Shown one piece after another: positions 1-10,246 of a stretch of 19,228 nt of DNA. The stretch comes from Phytophthora quininea (Eukaryota; Oomycota; Peronosporomycetes; Peronosporales; Peronosporaceae): contig JAAVTG010000965.1 in assembly GCA_011947345.1 (NCBI GenBank), positions 1-19,228 on the forward strand. Direction: 5' to 3'. Positions within the stretch are counted from its first letter, which is position 1; each line of letters opens with the position of its first letter. The notes under the pieces are model-generated. The model was not told the DNA's origin. It ran no database searches and saw only the letters and a program-made list of their open reading frames with translations. Position numbers and translations under genes: made by a program.

Positions 1-1402
1 TGAACGAAATTCGCGCGTTGTTCTATCTCACGCTGAGAAATACAACCTAGCCAGGTCCGTGTTTGACCCCGTGATCGATCGACTATCGTGCTATCAAGTG
101 CCAAGTTTTACAAAGAGATTTAAAGGTGCGAAGAAGCATCTACCAAACTTACGGATAAAAACTGCAGCACCTCTTTCCTACTGATACGACGTCTGGAGAT
201 GAAAGCACCGAAGCAGATTCTGAGGATGATTGCTTTGAAATGGACTATATTGGAGCGAGATGATTTAATGTCTAGATACTGCGACGTCATCCGATCACTC
301 TATGAAGCCACCTCCAGCAGATGAACTTGATGCAGTAAGCCTCCAGCTTTAAACGAATAGCTGCGCATTATGTGGACCCAAATGGGTTGTGTCAAAGACG
401 TAGATGCATACTCGTTAGCATCTCAGGTGTCGCTCGAGGTTTGGAGATATCAGAGATGTCACATTTATCAACGGCGAGCCGCAGAGAACTCCCTACTTCC
501 CTACTGTCAGGATGTGGTTTGTAGTGCCCCCAAACGGCTATGATGAGAAAGTTAGCGATTGGAACCATGAGATGTCCAAATTTCCGTTTAGCAAGTACTC
601 ATAAAGACTTTGACCAAGCGACGAGCGGTTGATGCTATGGATTTACCATCACACGAAGGGTAAATCAATAGAGCAGAAGGTCAGAAGTTGAGCTCTGTTG
701 CTTCAATGCTGAAGTACATACCTATATATACCCAGTTAAGGGATTCATGACGGTGAACGTGATTGACTTCGTGCATTCGGCTCATTACAAAACCTGGCCA
801 AGGTTCAGGAAGTTTTGAAACTGTACCTAGTCATTATGCACGTCTCGACAGCAGGTATTTGAAGACTCTCAAAGTGAAACGTCCGGATACAAATGGAGCT
901 TTGTAATCCCGTCGAGAATAGTGACCGCAATGTTGTCTCAATTGGAAACTTATCGAGTAGCACACCGATGGTGATCTGGGTGCACTTTTTACGACCCGCT
1001 AAACGCTATTGACGTAGTACCGCCATCGCTCGAGAAGGCCTGGGAATGCGACTTGGAGCCGCTTCTAAGACGATGGCATGGGGACTCATTTCAACCCGCT
1101 ACCGACTACTTGTTCCAGAGTGTCGTACCAAAGCACGTGGTAACAGCACCTGTTCAGTCTGAAGGGGATAGCTGTGGTGTCTTGTTGTTGGGATGGTGTA
1201 CACATTTGTTCGCGGGAATCGCAGTTTCCATTATGATGTTGTGATGAAAGACTACGTGAAGGCAATGTGGCTTCATTTGTTGTGGATGCTGCTTTGCAAC
1301 TCTCACGAAATCCCGCTTAACGATGAAGACAAAGATACTGATTGTAATACAGATGCAGAGTTGACTAGCGTCCTTACGAAGAGAGGCAAAGATAACTCAT
1401 AG
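1..1402 (+). pseudogene. Decayed MULE-like transposon remnant with Ulp1-type cysteine protease domain
   Basis: I see scattered coding blocks on the plus strand in several frames, with many stops. Bases 2-181 stay open for about 60 codons and contain SHAEKYNLARSVFDPVIDRL. That resembles the stretch between the SWIM finger and the protease in oomycete MULE-type proteins; this is from memory of such families. Bases 975-1243 form the protease core. FYDPLN carries the likely catalytic Asp (993-995), PVQSEGDSCGV carries the oxyanion Gln (1155-1157) and the nucleophile Cys (1173-1175), all in one frame. A possible His (HRW, 963-965) lies in the same frame but a TGA at 972 separates it from the Asp. 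Ulp1 proteases cleave SUMO-like proteins and are often captured by plant and oomycete transposons. The element runs off the left edge, so its transposase may lie outside. It is non-functional as read. Confidence 0.6.
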
Positions 1403-1613
1403 GCAACCGATGCAGACACAGCGGCTCGCAACAGACACTTAATTTTGCCGTTGATGACAACATTTAATTGAAAAATGTTAGCTTGTCAATTTGTTTGGAA
1501 TACCAGCTCGTGTACATTCGTTTTGACAATGTTAGCGCTACACATTACTGTGTTAATACCGCTAAACCGATATTCCTAATTAATGTTGCCAATTCCGATT
1601 AGCGTCGCCCTAA

Positions 1614-2060
1614 ATGGGAACGCCGTCCGATGTTTTGGTAGCACTAGAGGCTGCTTGTGACCGCGGCATGGCGGTTGAAATCTACATCGACTACGTCAAT
1701 GCAATTTACCACTTGGCAGCGATCGGCGTGTAGATCCTGCGGTCGTCAAGACGAAACCATGAGAAGCTAGTCATTATAGATTTTTATGTGTTCTCCATCG
1801 GGTCTAGTAATCTTACACCGCAGTGACATTGTAAAGCTGGTCGCGAGTAGGCTCAACAGGAGACCAACCTACTACTACGACTAACTGACGAGCAAGCGCC
1901 GATCCGCGCGAAGCTTACTTGTGATCTTAGATATCTTGCTAACCGAATTCTGTGCGTTAGTTGACTTTTTCGTGTCCAGACTCCAAGCAGCCCGAGAAAT
2001 CGCCATCAGCAAAGGAAGAATCCTCACCGTCATCAAGTTGCACGAGTAGATCATGAACCC
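1614..2060 (+). pseudogene. Possible decayed coding remnant, unknown
   Basis: An ATG at 1614 opens a 39-codon frame to TAG at 1731-1733 with protein-like composition (DVLVALEAACDRGMAVEIYI). Further fragments follow in other frames, including LLRLTDEQAPIRAKLTCDL (about 1866-1926) and FFVSRLQAAREIAISKGRIL (about 1966-2030). They share a direction and look amphipathic, as if one gene had been broken by frameshifts. They could belong to the Ulp1-bearing transposon just upstream. I do not recognise a family, and chance cannot be excluded. Confidence 0.25.
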
Positions 2061-2883
2061 TCCGTCCAAGCACCTAAAGTTGCAATGTCAGGTCTCTACG
2101 AAAATGGAGTAAACCTTAACAACGATTGCCTGACTCAACCAACCAGACCATTTTTCGTAGTGGGTCGAAAACTAATTTTACCAAAATAGATATGAGGCAT
2201 CGATAAACTGTGTCAATACATCCTGCCATTGTATAAAACATAGTGGGCTAGGTTGTGTCGCGGAACCAGCGTTCATTCAACTTATATTACATGACATGTA
2301 GGGGTGACAAGTTCAGAGTTTTGAAAAATTGTCGATATGTCTCTAAGTGTTTCGTTTAAAAATGATGGTATCTTAGCCAAAACTAGTTACACACATCCAA
2401 TCACAGGGCTTTCAATATTGCCTAAACGTTTGCGTTAAGGTGTGTATTCAAGCACAGCGCTCTAGATGCCCCGCTAAAAACAGTTTCTTGAGGAAAACCC
2501 TCAAAATGACCAATTATTCTATCGTTTTTGACATGTTATATGTTCAGAAACATTTATTATTTGCATATACAACTAGATACGGCATAGACAGCCCAAGAAC
2601 AAGGACGCTATGTAAAGATAATTCCAATCGAACGATATTTAGATTTTGCCTATAGAAAAGTCGCAACCACTTTGCTCGGAATGTTATGCTTGACCTACGA
2701 TAATTCAATCACCAAAACAGATCCAATCATCCCACTGCCCCCACTTCTCTTAGAAAAACATCAATTTAATGGCACAAAAATATTACCAACTAATTTACAA
2801 AACTGGGTTTCGGGCTACCCCAAAAATGCCGTTTTTCGCAGTCGTTGTTAAAACATACAGTATTTTTAGTACTTTACAAAAGA
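2061..2883. other. AT-rich intergenic stretch
   Basis: This is AT-rich sequence with only short chance reading frames. It separates the transposon remnant from the TrmH gene and should hold that gene's promoter and 5' leader. I see no clear initiator element, repeat or RNA gene in it. Confidence 0.5.
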
Positions 2884-3800
2884 ATGGCAACGTGCAACGG
2901 CGATGCCGCCGCCGACGCCCCCAAGCGCCTGCGCAGGGCCGAGACTGTGTTATCCTGGCGCACGAGCCGCATCGTGCTGGTGCTGGAGCAATGCATGGAC
3001 TCGCACAACCACCAGGCTGTGTTGCGAACCGCCGAAGGTATTGCCTGTCATGTTCCTCGCTCCAACCCCGTTGGCTGCAAAGCGTTTATCGTTGTCTCAT
3101 CTACTACACTGCAGCGCTCGGCATCCAGCACGTGTGGCTCATCGCAGCCAACGGCCAGCAGCTCAAGACCCACGTGGATACAGGCAAGAAGATCAAAAAC
3201 AGCGGCAAGAAGATCACCAAGAACTGCGCCGTGTGGCTGTCGGTGCGCGAGTTCGCCACCATCGCCGACTGTCTGCAGGCGCTGCGTGAGAATGGCATGA
3301 CCATCTGGGCGACAGACCTGTCGCCGCATGCAGAGCCGCTCGTGGGCAGAGCCAAGCCCAGGGAGCTTCCGGGTCGACTCGCCGTGGTCATTGGCCGGGA
3401 GACGGACGGGGTGAGCCAAGAGATGCTGCGGGCAGCCCACCGACGAGTGTACTTGCCGCTCTTTGGATTCAGCGAGAGTCTCAATTTGTCCGTAGCGACA
3501 GCGCTGGTGCTGCAGAGACTGCTGGATTGGTTCCCCGAGGTGCGTGGCGACCTCAGTGAACAAGAGAAGCAGGACATTCGCAGCCAGTGGCTCCCGCGAT
3601 TGGTGAGTAACCCGACACAGGCAGCGCAGGCGGAGCCGTGGACATCCGGCCGGATCCCAATCCGCCAACTCGACGACCTGCGTCGTGAGAAGCATGAGGC
3701 GTGGGTCCCCAAGAGTGTTAAGCGCCGCGAGCAGGACATGCCAGAAGTGAGAGAGCGTTTAGGCAAGCGGAAGCAGCCCGAAGCCGAGTCGAAAGGGTAG
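2884..3800 (+). CDS. SpoU/TrmH-family tRNA (guanosine-2'-O-)-methyltransferase, two exons
   Basis: Exons are 2884-3037 and 3115-3800, giving 279 residues. The intron (3038-3114, 77 nt, GTATTG...CTGCAG) interrupts a codon after its first base. Splicing joins the first SpoU motif (HNHQAVLRTAE) to ALGIQHVWLIAANG. The SAM-binding trefoil-knot motifs follow: AVVIGRETDGVSQEML (about residues 149-164) and VYLPLFGFSESLNLSVATAL (about 172-191). The set and spacing match bacterial-type TrmH, which 2'-O-methylates G18 in the tRNA D-loop using S-adenosylmethionine. The tail is rich in Lys and Arg. I chose the ATG at 2884 for its purine at -3 and G at +4; an in-frame ATG at 2845 would add 13 residues. I see no clear organelle signal. 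The gene is convergent with IFT54, with stop codons 67 nt apart, and it is intact apart from its intron. Family assignment is strong; the exact tRNA position is inferred. Confidence 0.88.
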
Positions 3801-3867
3801 ATTGGACTGTTAAAGATAATGCAACGATATTGTGCTGTACCTTCGGTACTGCTAGCTTGTGAATGCA

Positions 3868-6181
3868 TTAAGCGGAGACCACCATGCGTAGCAGTTGCTG
3901 GGTTTTCTCCTCGTTCTTGGCGATGACTGCCTTCATCGTGTTGATCTTGTGTAGCTGTTCCTTGACTTGCTCCTCCACTTCTCGGAGCTGCACTTGAAGT
4001 GGCTGCAAAGCCTCTTCGGTATGCTTTTTCTCCTCGACTAACGCGTCGCGCTTGCGTGCATATTCTTTCCGCCAGAAGTCGAGTTCCTTGGACATGGCAT
4101 CCAGGTCTTCGTGCACAAACTCAACGCTCTTACCCACGGGATTCGCTGCTTGACATAACCGTTGGATGTCTGCTCGAAGCGCATTCATCTCAGCTAGCGA
4201 CGATGCAGCTGAAGTACTAGAGCTCATCATGCGATCCGGCTTAAAGGACTTACTACGGCGACCCAGACGGATACCCGTTTCTGCTTCGTTTGCGGTGGCA
4301 TCTTCGCCTTCCTTGGCGCGACGTGCAACCTCTTCGGCGTTTTGGTCTTTCAGAATGTCACGCACCAAGCGTCCATGTGCGCCAGCATCCCCGGATAAGA
4401 GAGTGGAGTGAGGTTGAGAGCCATCGTCCCCCGCTCCAGCACCAGCTTCGTCTTCACTGTCGGTATCGCCATTATCACCGTCCTTCATTATGCCAGCCAC
4501 CGGGACTGCCTTTGCGTCTTGCACCATCAGCCTTCCAACCTCGGTCACGTTCTCCTTAAGTTTTGGCGGACGGCGCCTCGCCGTCGTTGGACGCGATGTA
4601 CGGCTGGTTCCACCGCCGCTTGTTCTTGGACCGCTAGTGCCCATCCGTGGGATGTTGTTGTCTCCTTCATCTGTCTTCGTCTCCACCAAGCCAGCACCAA
4701 AACGCGAATCGCCATCATCTCTTTCGTTGTCAGTGTCTGTATCGCCACTTTTGATGGCCATAGGTTTCGTTGGGCCCGAGAAGCTGCCTGGCTCGGCGTC
4801 TTTTGGCTTCTCCTTCGCTTCGGCAGCAGGCTGTTGTATTGCACGTGGTTTATCCTGGGGCGGTGTGCTGGATCGGGACGGATGCCTCGACTCCGGCACT
4901 CCTTCACGGCTACCAGGTTTCTTGACGTGTACACCAGGGTTTCGGACCGCGGTGTCGCCTGCTAGCACCCGCTGGACAGCTTCACTTGAGCTGCCGGATT
5001 TACAGGCGATAGCCAATAGCTGCAAGAACTTGCAGGTCGCCTCCGGTTCCAAACCAGCAACAATTTTGGCTGGTTTGGCATCCATCTCCACGTTCAATTG
5101 GCACCCGACACATTGAATGATCTTGGTAAGGTAGTCCATCTTGGGCCCCTTCTCTTTGATGGCACCAGAATCGAGTTCTTCACCGGAGAAGAGCCCATCG
5201 GCAAAGCCAGTCGCACGCGTAACTTCAGACACGATGTCGTGTAAGAACCGGAACGGTGGCTTGCCTAGCAACTTCGGAGACATCTTGGGTTTCGAGATCA
5301 CCTGCTCGACGAGCGTTTTCGTCCGCTCGATGTCTCCATTGCATTCCGCTATGCTCTGCAGGAGCGCCTCGTCAAGGTTGTTGTCCTTTGTGCTGCTCCG
5401 CCCACCCTCTTTGCCAGCACTGTTGGAGCGGCTGGACGCGCGTCTAGTCTCTGGGTCTGCGTGTTTTGCTGGTGCCTGCATGCTGCTGTCTTCCTCTTTC
5501 TTACTCTCGGCACTGCGAGGGGGCTGCTGCTTCTCCTTTGGCGTCGGACTTCCTCTCGGCAGCTGCAGCATCCTTTGGCGACGAGCCTAACGCATGTCAC
5601 TTTAACGGAATGTGTTTCCAACAACAATTAAAGCCCCAATGCAGGCGTACCTTTTCCTTGGCTTCAGCAGAGCTACTACGATCGTTGGAAGAGGGTCGCG
5701 CTGCCGCGGGGCGGCTTCGGCAGCCACCGCAGGGGCCGCCATTGGAGCGATCTCTCCGTCAGCACTCCAAGACGGGACCTTTGACAGAGCGGTCTGTATC
5801 GCCTTGTTCCAGTCAAGCGAGCTGTTCTTGGCAACTTCGGCAAGGCCCTGCAGCAACACGTTGGTGTTCTCCGGCTCGAGGCCGGCCACGATCTTGGAGG
5901 AGCGCACGTCCACCTCCTTGCCGACGCACTGGCTCACACACGATCATCTTGTCCAGGAAGGCGGTCTTCTGCGGCTTGTCCTTGAGGTTCGCAGACGCCA
6001 GCTCAAAGTCATTGTAAAGTCCCTGGCCGAAGCCCGTGCTCTGCGTCACCGCCGTGAACACGTCGTGCAGGAAGCGGAAGGGCGGCTTGGTCAGCAGCTT
6101 GTCGGCCAGCTTGGGCTTGGCGATGAGCGGCTGCAGCTGCTCCTGCGTGCGCACGATCAGCGTCTCCAGCGAGTCGGCCAT
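3868..6181 (-). CDS. IFT54: Intraflagellar transport protein IFT54 (TRAF3IP1/MIP-T3) with two tandem CH-like domains; frame breaks in exon 1
   Basis: IFT54 is an IFT-B subunit that binds microtubules and is needed to build cilia. Exon 1 runs 6181-5651 and exon 2 runs 5586-3868. The 64-nt intron (GTACGC...GTTAG) has a TGAC branch point. Two copies of the N-terminal CH-like domain are visible. The first has KPPFRFLHD at residues 32-40, the second has KPPFRFLHD about 104 residues after the ATG at 5571. In each, KPPFRFLHD is followed by IVAGLEPE; the spacing is identical (67 residues) if two bases are missing in copy one. A long charged, low-complexity linker follows, then a C-terminal coiled coil (last ~110 residues, with DAMSKELDFW and KNEEKTQQLL) typical of the family. 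Exon 1 needs two repairs: a GT unit near 5938 and one base near 5693. With these the product is about 750 residues. It could instead be two adjacent genes, but the in-phase intron favours one. Confidence 0.85.
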
Positions 6182-6219
6182 GTTCGGCAGATATCTTCAA
6201 AGGTCGGAGTCCAAGTCCG

Positions 6220-6267
6220 GCGAATGTTGACCCAGTCAGCGAAGAACGACATTCCGTCAACATTCGC
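6220..6267. promoter_or_regulatory. Perfect 12-bp inverted repeat upstream of IFT54
   Basis: GCGAATGTTGAC (6220-6231) and its exact reverse complement GTCAACATTCGC (6256-6267) flank a 24-bp spacer. The nearer arm lies 38 bp upstream of the IFT54 start codon. It could be a paired binding site for a dimeric regulator, or a hairpin in the 5' leader if transcription starts upstream of it. The role is inferred; only the symmetry is seen. Confidence 0.45.
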
Positions 6268-6441
6268 ATTTAGTGCCGTCGTTTTCACTGCGCTCAACGG
6301 ACTGTGATAGTATAGAATTGGGCGAACTGATACTCAAAGATTTAACTGGCACAAAGAAACTCACTTGAGTGACATTGTTAGCCCGTTTAATGACAGAGGT
6401 CGTATCCAAGAAAATCGCAACGCAGGCGGCTTCGTGGAGAG

Positions 6442-8979
6442 ATGACATCCCTCGCGGACGACTCAGCACCTGATGCACATGAACCCGACGGTCCAGGCCC
6501 CGTTCCACTTTACTACAAAATGAAGCCCCAACACAACCCAGAGTTTTGGCAGTTTATCAACCTTGTCGCGAAGTACAAATATCACGGCGTTCCCCACCAG
6601 AAACTGCGAACGAAACATGCGGTATACTCATGGTGCTCAGTATGCAAAAAAAAGTATTTACTGCACGAAGGGTGAGATCAGTGATGTCAGGAAGCATATG
6701 ATGTCGAAGCACGCCCGGAAACTGGGGAGATTTCTTGATACAATGCGTGAGGCGCATCAAAGTGCAGCCTAGCGCTCGCTCAATCCTGATTTTGTCTGGT
6801 GTGCCACCGAGAGAAAAAGACGAAGACGAACGTCTCAAGAGATCAGCAGACTCATGCAAACCGACTACTAGCAAAATGGACTGCTACGAGCTTGCGCCCA
6901 ATCGCGATCGTTGAAGACCAGGGCTTCCAAGACTACGTGAGCTATGTAATGGGAGATGTTGGTGGCTGGGAACTCAAAATCCCGTCGCGAACCGAAGTGC
7001 GCGGGGATATTATGGAGCAGATGGGCTTCGCAACAAGCTGAAAGACCGCCTAGCACACGAATGCCGTTATTACTCATTAACGGTGGATATCTGGACAGAT
7101 CACGCTCAGCGGAGTTACATGGGTGTTACGATATACTACATTGACGACGACTTTTATGCTGCCAGCTGCACGTTAGAAGTGCTGCCGTTTCCTGGTAAAC
7201 ACACAAGAGAAGCTATTGCCGCTGCAACGAACTTGGCTAATTGGGGTTTGGATCAGAGGTATTGTGAAAAGGTTCTTCGTGGTGGTGGGTCAAATGGAGT
7301 TGCGGCTTGTGATATCTCGAGTATCCCTCAAATGCATTGTGTTGCTCACTGCTTGTGCCTGGTCATTGGCGACGCTCTGCTCAAGCAAAAAAAAACAAAA
7401 GAAAGACAATAAACAAAAGCAAAGGAAGTCAAAATCAACACAGCCAAATAGTTCTACAGCAAATACTGCTGGTACAGCTGGCGTGGCAAATTCAGAGGCG
7501 AATGATACCGGCGGTGTCCCAACCATTTCGTTGTTTCGGCCATTCCACGCCCCAGTCGTAGGTCAAACAACAACAGTTGAGCCGATTTCAAATACTGATA
7601 CCAGTGTTGATCGTGGTGCTGATGTCAATGATGTTGATAGCGTAGGTCTAGACGACACAAATGTGGAAACCGCTGGCACTGTCGCTGATGAGATTGGCGA
7701 CGATGAGCCTGGCGATCGTGAGATTAGCGATGATGATAACGCCGCTTTGACGTGCGGAGAGGATTTTGAGATTGAATTGATGATGATCGCGCCGCAATTG
7801 TTCACTTTGTGAAACCGCATGTGATGCAATTGATGAGTATTTAGCCGAAGTGACAACCGAGGCATCGTCAACCGATAAAAATGGCGTTAGTTTGGAAGCT
7901 CTCAACCAAATGCGGGCAACGGTACAAGTATTTTGTAAGCTGGCATCGTATTTTCACCACTCATCCAAAGGAACATCACGGTTGAAAATAATTCAGGAGC
8001 GCTGTAAAACAGACATAGAACTCAATCTGATTCTTGATTGTCCGACACGATGGAGCAGTTGCAACACAATGCTACAGCGTTTTATCGGTTTGGAAGAAGT
8101 TGCCTATAAGTGTTTCCAATATTTTGAGTCAGCTGAAGGCCGTAAGGAGTTTATTTGATGTAAAATTGGCCAGGTCAAAGCTGGAAGAATGGTTATCGAT
8201 ACGGTGCCTGTGGCGTTTATTGGGACCTTTCGCAAGCGCGTCGCAAATGCTTAGTGGTCAAACCTACCCAACTCTAGCTTTAACGCTTCCCCGTCTGCGC
8301 TACATATACGACTCGTGGTGCGATGAAACGTTTAAAGAAGAAGAAGCGAAAGCTGGGAGTTCAGCTTTTGTTGCTGCAACGATTGCACGGATGGATTGCG
8401 TACGGAAAACTTTACTTGGATTACTCAGGTCGCGATTTACAATAGTTAGCAGCGAGTTACTTTGGATAACGCTTTTGGGTCCTCTCTATGCGAGTCTCAG
8501 TCGTTTGACTGCAGTGAGAGGACTACAGCACACAATGAAGTAGTAGATGCAGCTTAAAGCTGCTTCAGACACACCTGTGGCAACTCCACAACAGACACCA
8601 TCCCGAGTATCAGCCTAACAAAATGACATGAATAAGCTAGTCAATTCTTTACGAGGCGAAGGTGGCCATGCTTCAAGCCAGTCAACGCACCCCGGTGTTT
8701 CCGATACCAAAGCAAAAATACGGAGTGATCTGTGTCCACACCTTAGTCGAACTGTGGAAATCAAGATAACGTCGAAGACAAATGCTTTCAAATGGTGGCA
8801 ATCAAATTGTGATAGTTTTCCTCCCTTGGCTCGCTGGCTAGAGAATGGTCAGTTTGTGTTGCAACTTCTGTGCCATCCGAACGTGTTTTCTCAACGGGAG
8901 AGAACGTTGCCACTGTAAAAATATGTGCGCTGAACACAGGGTTTGTCAATGACATTGTCTTCAATAGCGCAACTGCGTA
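6442..8979 (+). pseudogene. hAT-family transposase with BED zinc finger, broken by frameshifts (hAT copy 1)
   Basis: The domain order of a hAT transposase is readable across at least five frame changes. A BED-type finger comes first (WCSVCKKKY near 6630, then HMMSKH near 6700). Next come LRPIAIVEDQGFQDYVSYV (about 6893-6949) and the first RNase H-like acidic block TVDIWTD (near 7083). The second block follows, with CVAHCLCLVIGD (near 7340). DCPTRWSSCNTMLQRF (about 8036-8083) matches the conserved RW motif. The C-terminal dimerisation region has FKWWQSNCDSFPPLARW and, in another frame, TSVPSERVFSTGENVA (about 8865-8912). A low-complexity segment of about 140 codons sits between the second acidic block and the RW motif. 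The first recognisable codon is about 260 bp from the IFT54 start, on the opposite strand. I could not define terminal inverted repeats or an 8-bp target duplication. The element is dead as read. Confidence 0.8.
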
Positions 8980-9130
8980 GGGCATTGACAGCGATTTGTA
9001 CGTTGTATTCACCTCATAAGTTCTCGACGTTGTTTGTCTTTTAAAAGGAAAGGAACTGCTTCAATCTTGAGCTTCTTCTGCGTCTATGGGAGTGCTTAAA
9101 TGAGACCTCCGTGTCTTGCAGCTTCTGGAA

Positions 9131-10164
9131 TGTGGCAGAGTGGATGTACGAAAATCGCTGATCGCACGGTACACTTGCACACGGCGCCCGAGACTACCGA
9201 CTAAGGAGGGGTACTCCGATATCCGTGGGATGCTGAATGCAGCTCACCTTGTGTACGTCGCCGGTGGGGCTGGTCGCTCTCCTTAGATGACTCGAGGGAG
9301 ATATGCGCCTGGGTCAAGTCGAGCCTTCTTAGCGAGATGATGAAACCTTGGTCACTGCGCGGAAATCCTCACGCAGCGCCGGATGGGGGTTGTCAACTGT
9401 CATCGAGTCTCACGAGATCACGGGTCGATGGGATAGACGCCCTGGAGTTGCCTTCGCGCGATGTGATGGCCTTGTCCCTTTCCAGTTGCTTGCCGCTTCC
9501 TTTAGCGGGGGACTTGAGCTGAGAGTCGATGGGGCTGGCCAAGCTATCCAATACCCACCGCACTTCCGTAGCAGGGTCGAATCTTCTTGTCTTGGGTGGG
9601 CCAATGTAGTTTCCCGTGCCCAGACTTGATTCCGAAGGCGACTTGTGTCTTAGAAGGTAAAACGAAATCTGTTTGTGTTATCCTATCCTAAAGTTTTTCC
9701 TACGAGCTTCCGTCTGGCGTACCTCGACACGTATTTCTGTACCCCTCCTGGATACCTTGTACTGGATTCTTTCCTGCTGCGTAGACTGGCTCCTTTGGTA
9801 AGGGTCAATAGGGATCATCCCGCATCTATCGCGCAAGATCGAAATCACAAGACCAGGATCACAAGATCATGATCTCAAGATCAGGATTAAAATACCGCTT
9901 GTCTTCATTCCCGAGATGTGGTATGTCTTCTTCGAGATCAAGATCATTCGATCCTACGATCGGGATCACCTGTTTCCAAGATCGTAGAATAGTGATCCAG
10001 CGTCGGCAATATTTCTGATGTGGGTCGAGATCGAGATCTGAGTCTAGATCACAATCTAGGTCCATCTTCATTGATCTTGAATATAGATCCTCAATCTTCA
10101 GCTTGAACTGGATTTTGGGGATCAGATCAGATTCGTACTCATATTTTGGTACCGCTTTACCACA
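9131..10164. mobile_element. ~1.03 kb TGTGG...CCACA dispersed repeat, copy 1 (solo LTR or non-autonomous element)
   Basis: The element starts TGTGGCAGAG and ends GCTTTACCACA. It shares ordered blocks with 15919-16965, including GGGTACTCCGATAT, CTCACCTTGTGTAC, TGGGTGGGCCAAT and TTCCCGTGCCC. The ends are imperfect inverted repeats (about 10 of 13 bp), and TG...CA ends are typical of LTRs. No transposase or reverse transcriptase is coded inside, so this is a solo LTR or a non-autonomous DNA element. Its last third is extremely rich in GATC. I find no matching target duplication (GGAA on the left, ACCG on the right), so one end may be altered or the copy is old. Confidence 0.6.
9805..10135. repeat. 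GATC-dense tract
   Basis: By eye I count about 20 GATC tetramers in roughly 330 bp, often preceded by AA or CA (AAGATCA, GGGATCA). About one would be expected by chance. The tract sits in the right-hand third of the copy 1 element. The other copy has a GATC-rich 46-bp tandem repeat in the same relative place. Confidence 0.7.
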
Positions 10165-10246
10165 ACCGCCCCTGACTGCGCGTCGATCACACGGCGACCG
10201 CGCGCAGTTCACATTCGCAATCTTCGTGTGATACTACCGCGTCGCC

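Noticed and set aside
3048..3868. Minus-strand open frames opposite the TrmH gene
   Set aside because: The plus strand carries clear SpoU motifs. The antisense frames follow from its GC-rich codon use.
4408..5116. Plus-strand frames of 185 and 208 codons opposite IFT54
   Set aside because: Ser/Pro/Arg-rich shadows of the charged IFT54 linker with no independent support.
9127..10168. Target-site duplication for copy 1 of the ~1.04 kb repeat
   Set aside because: The flanks (GGAA and ACCG) do not match, so no duplication is claimed.
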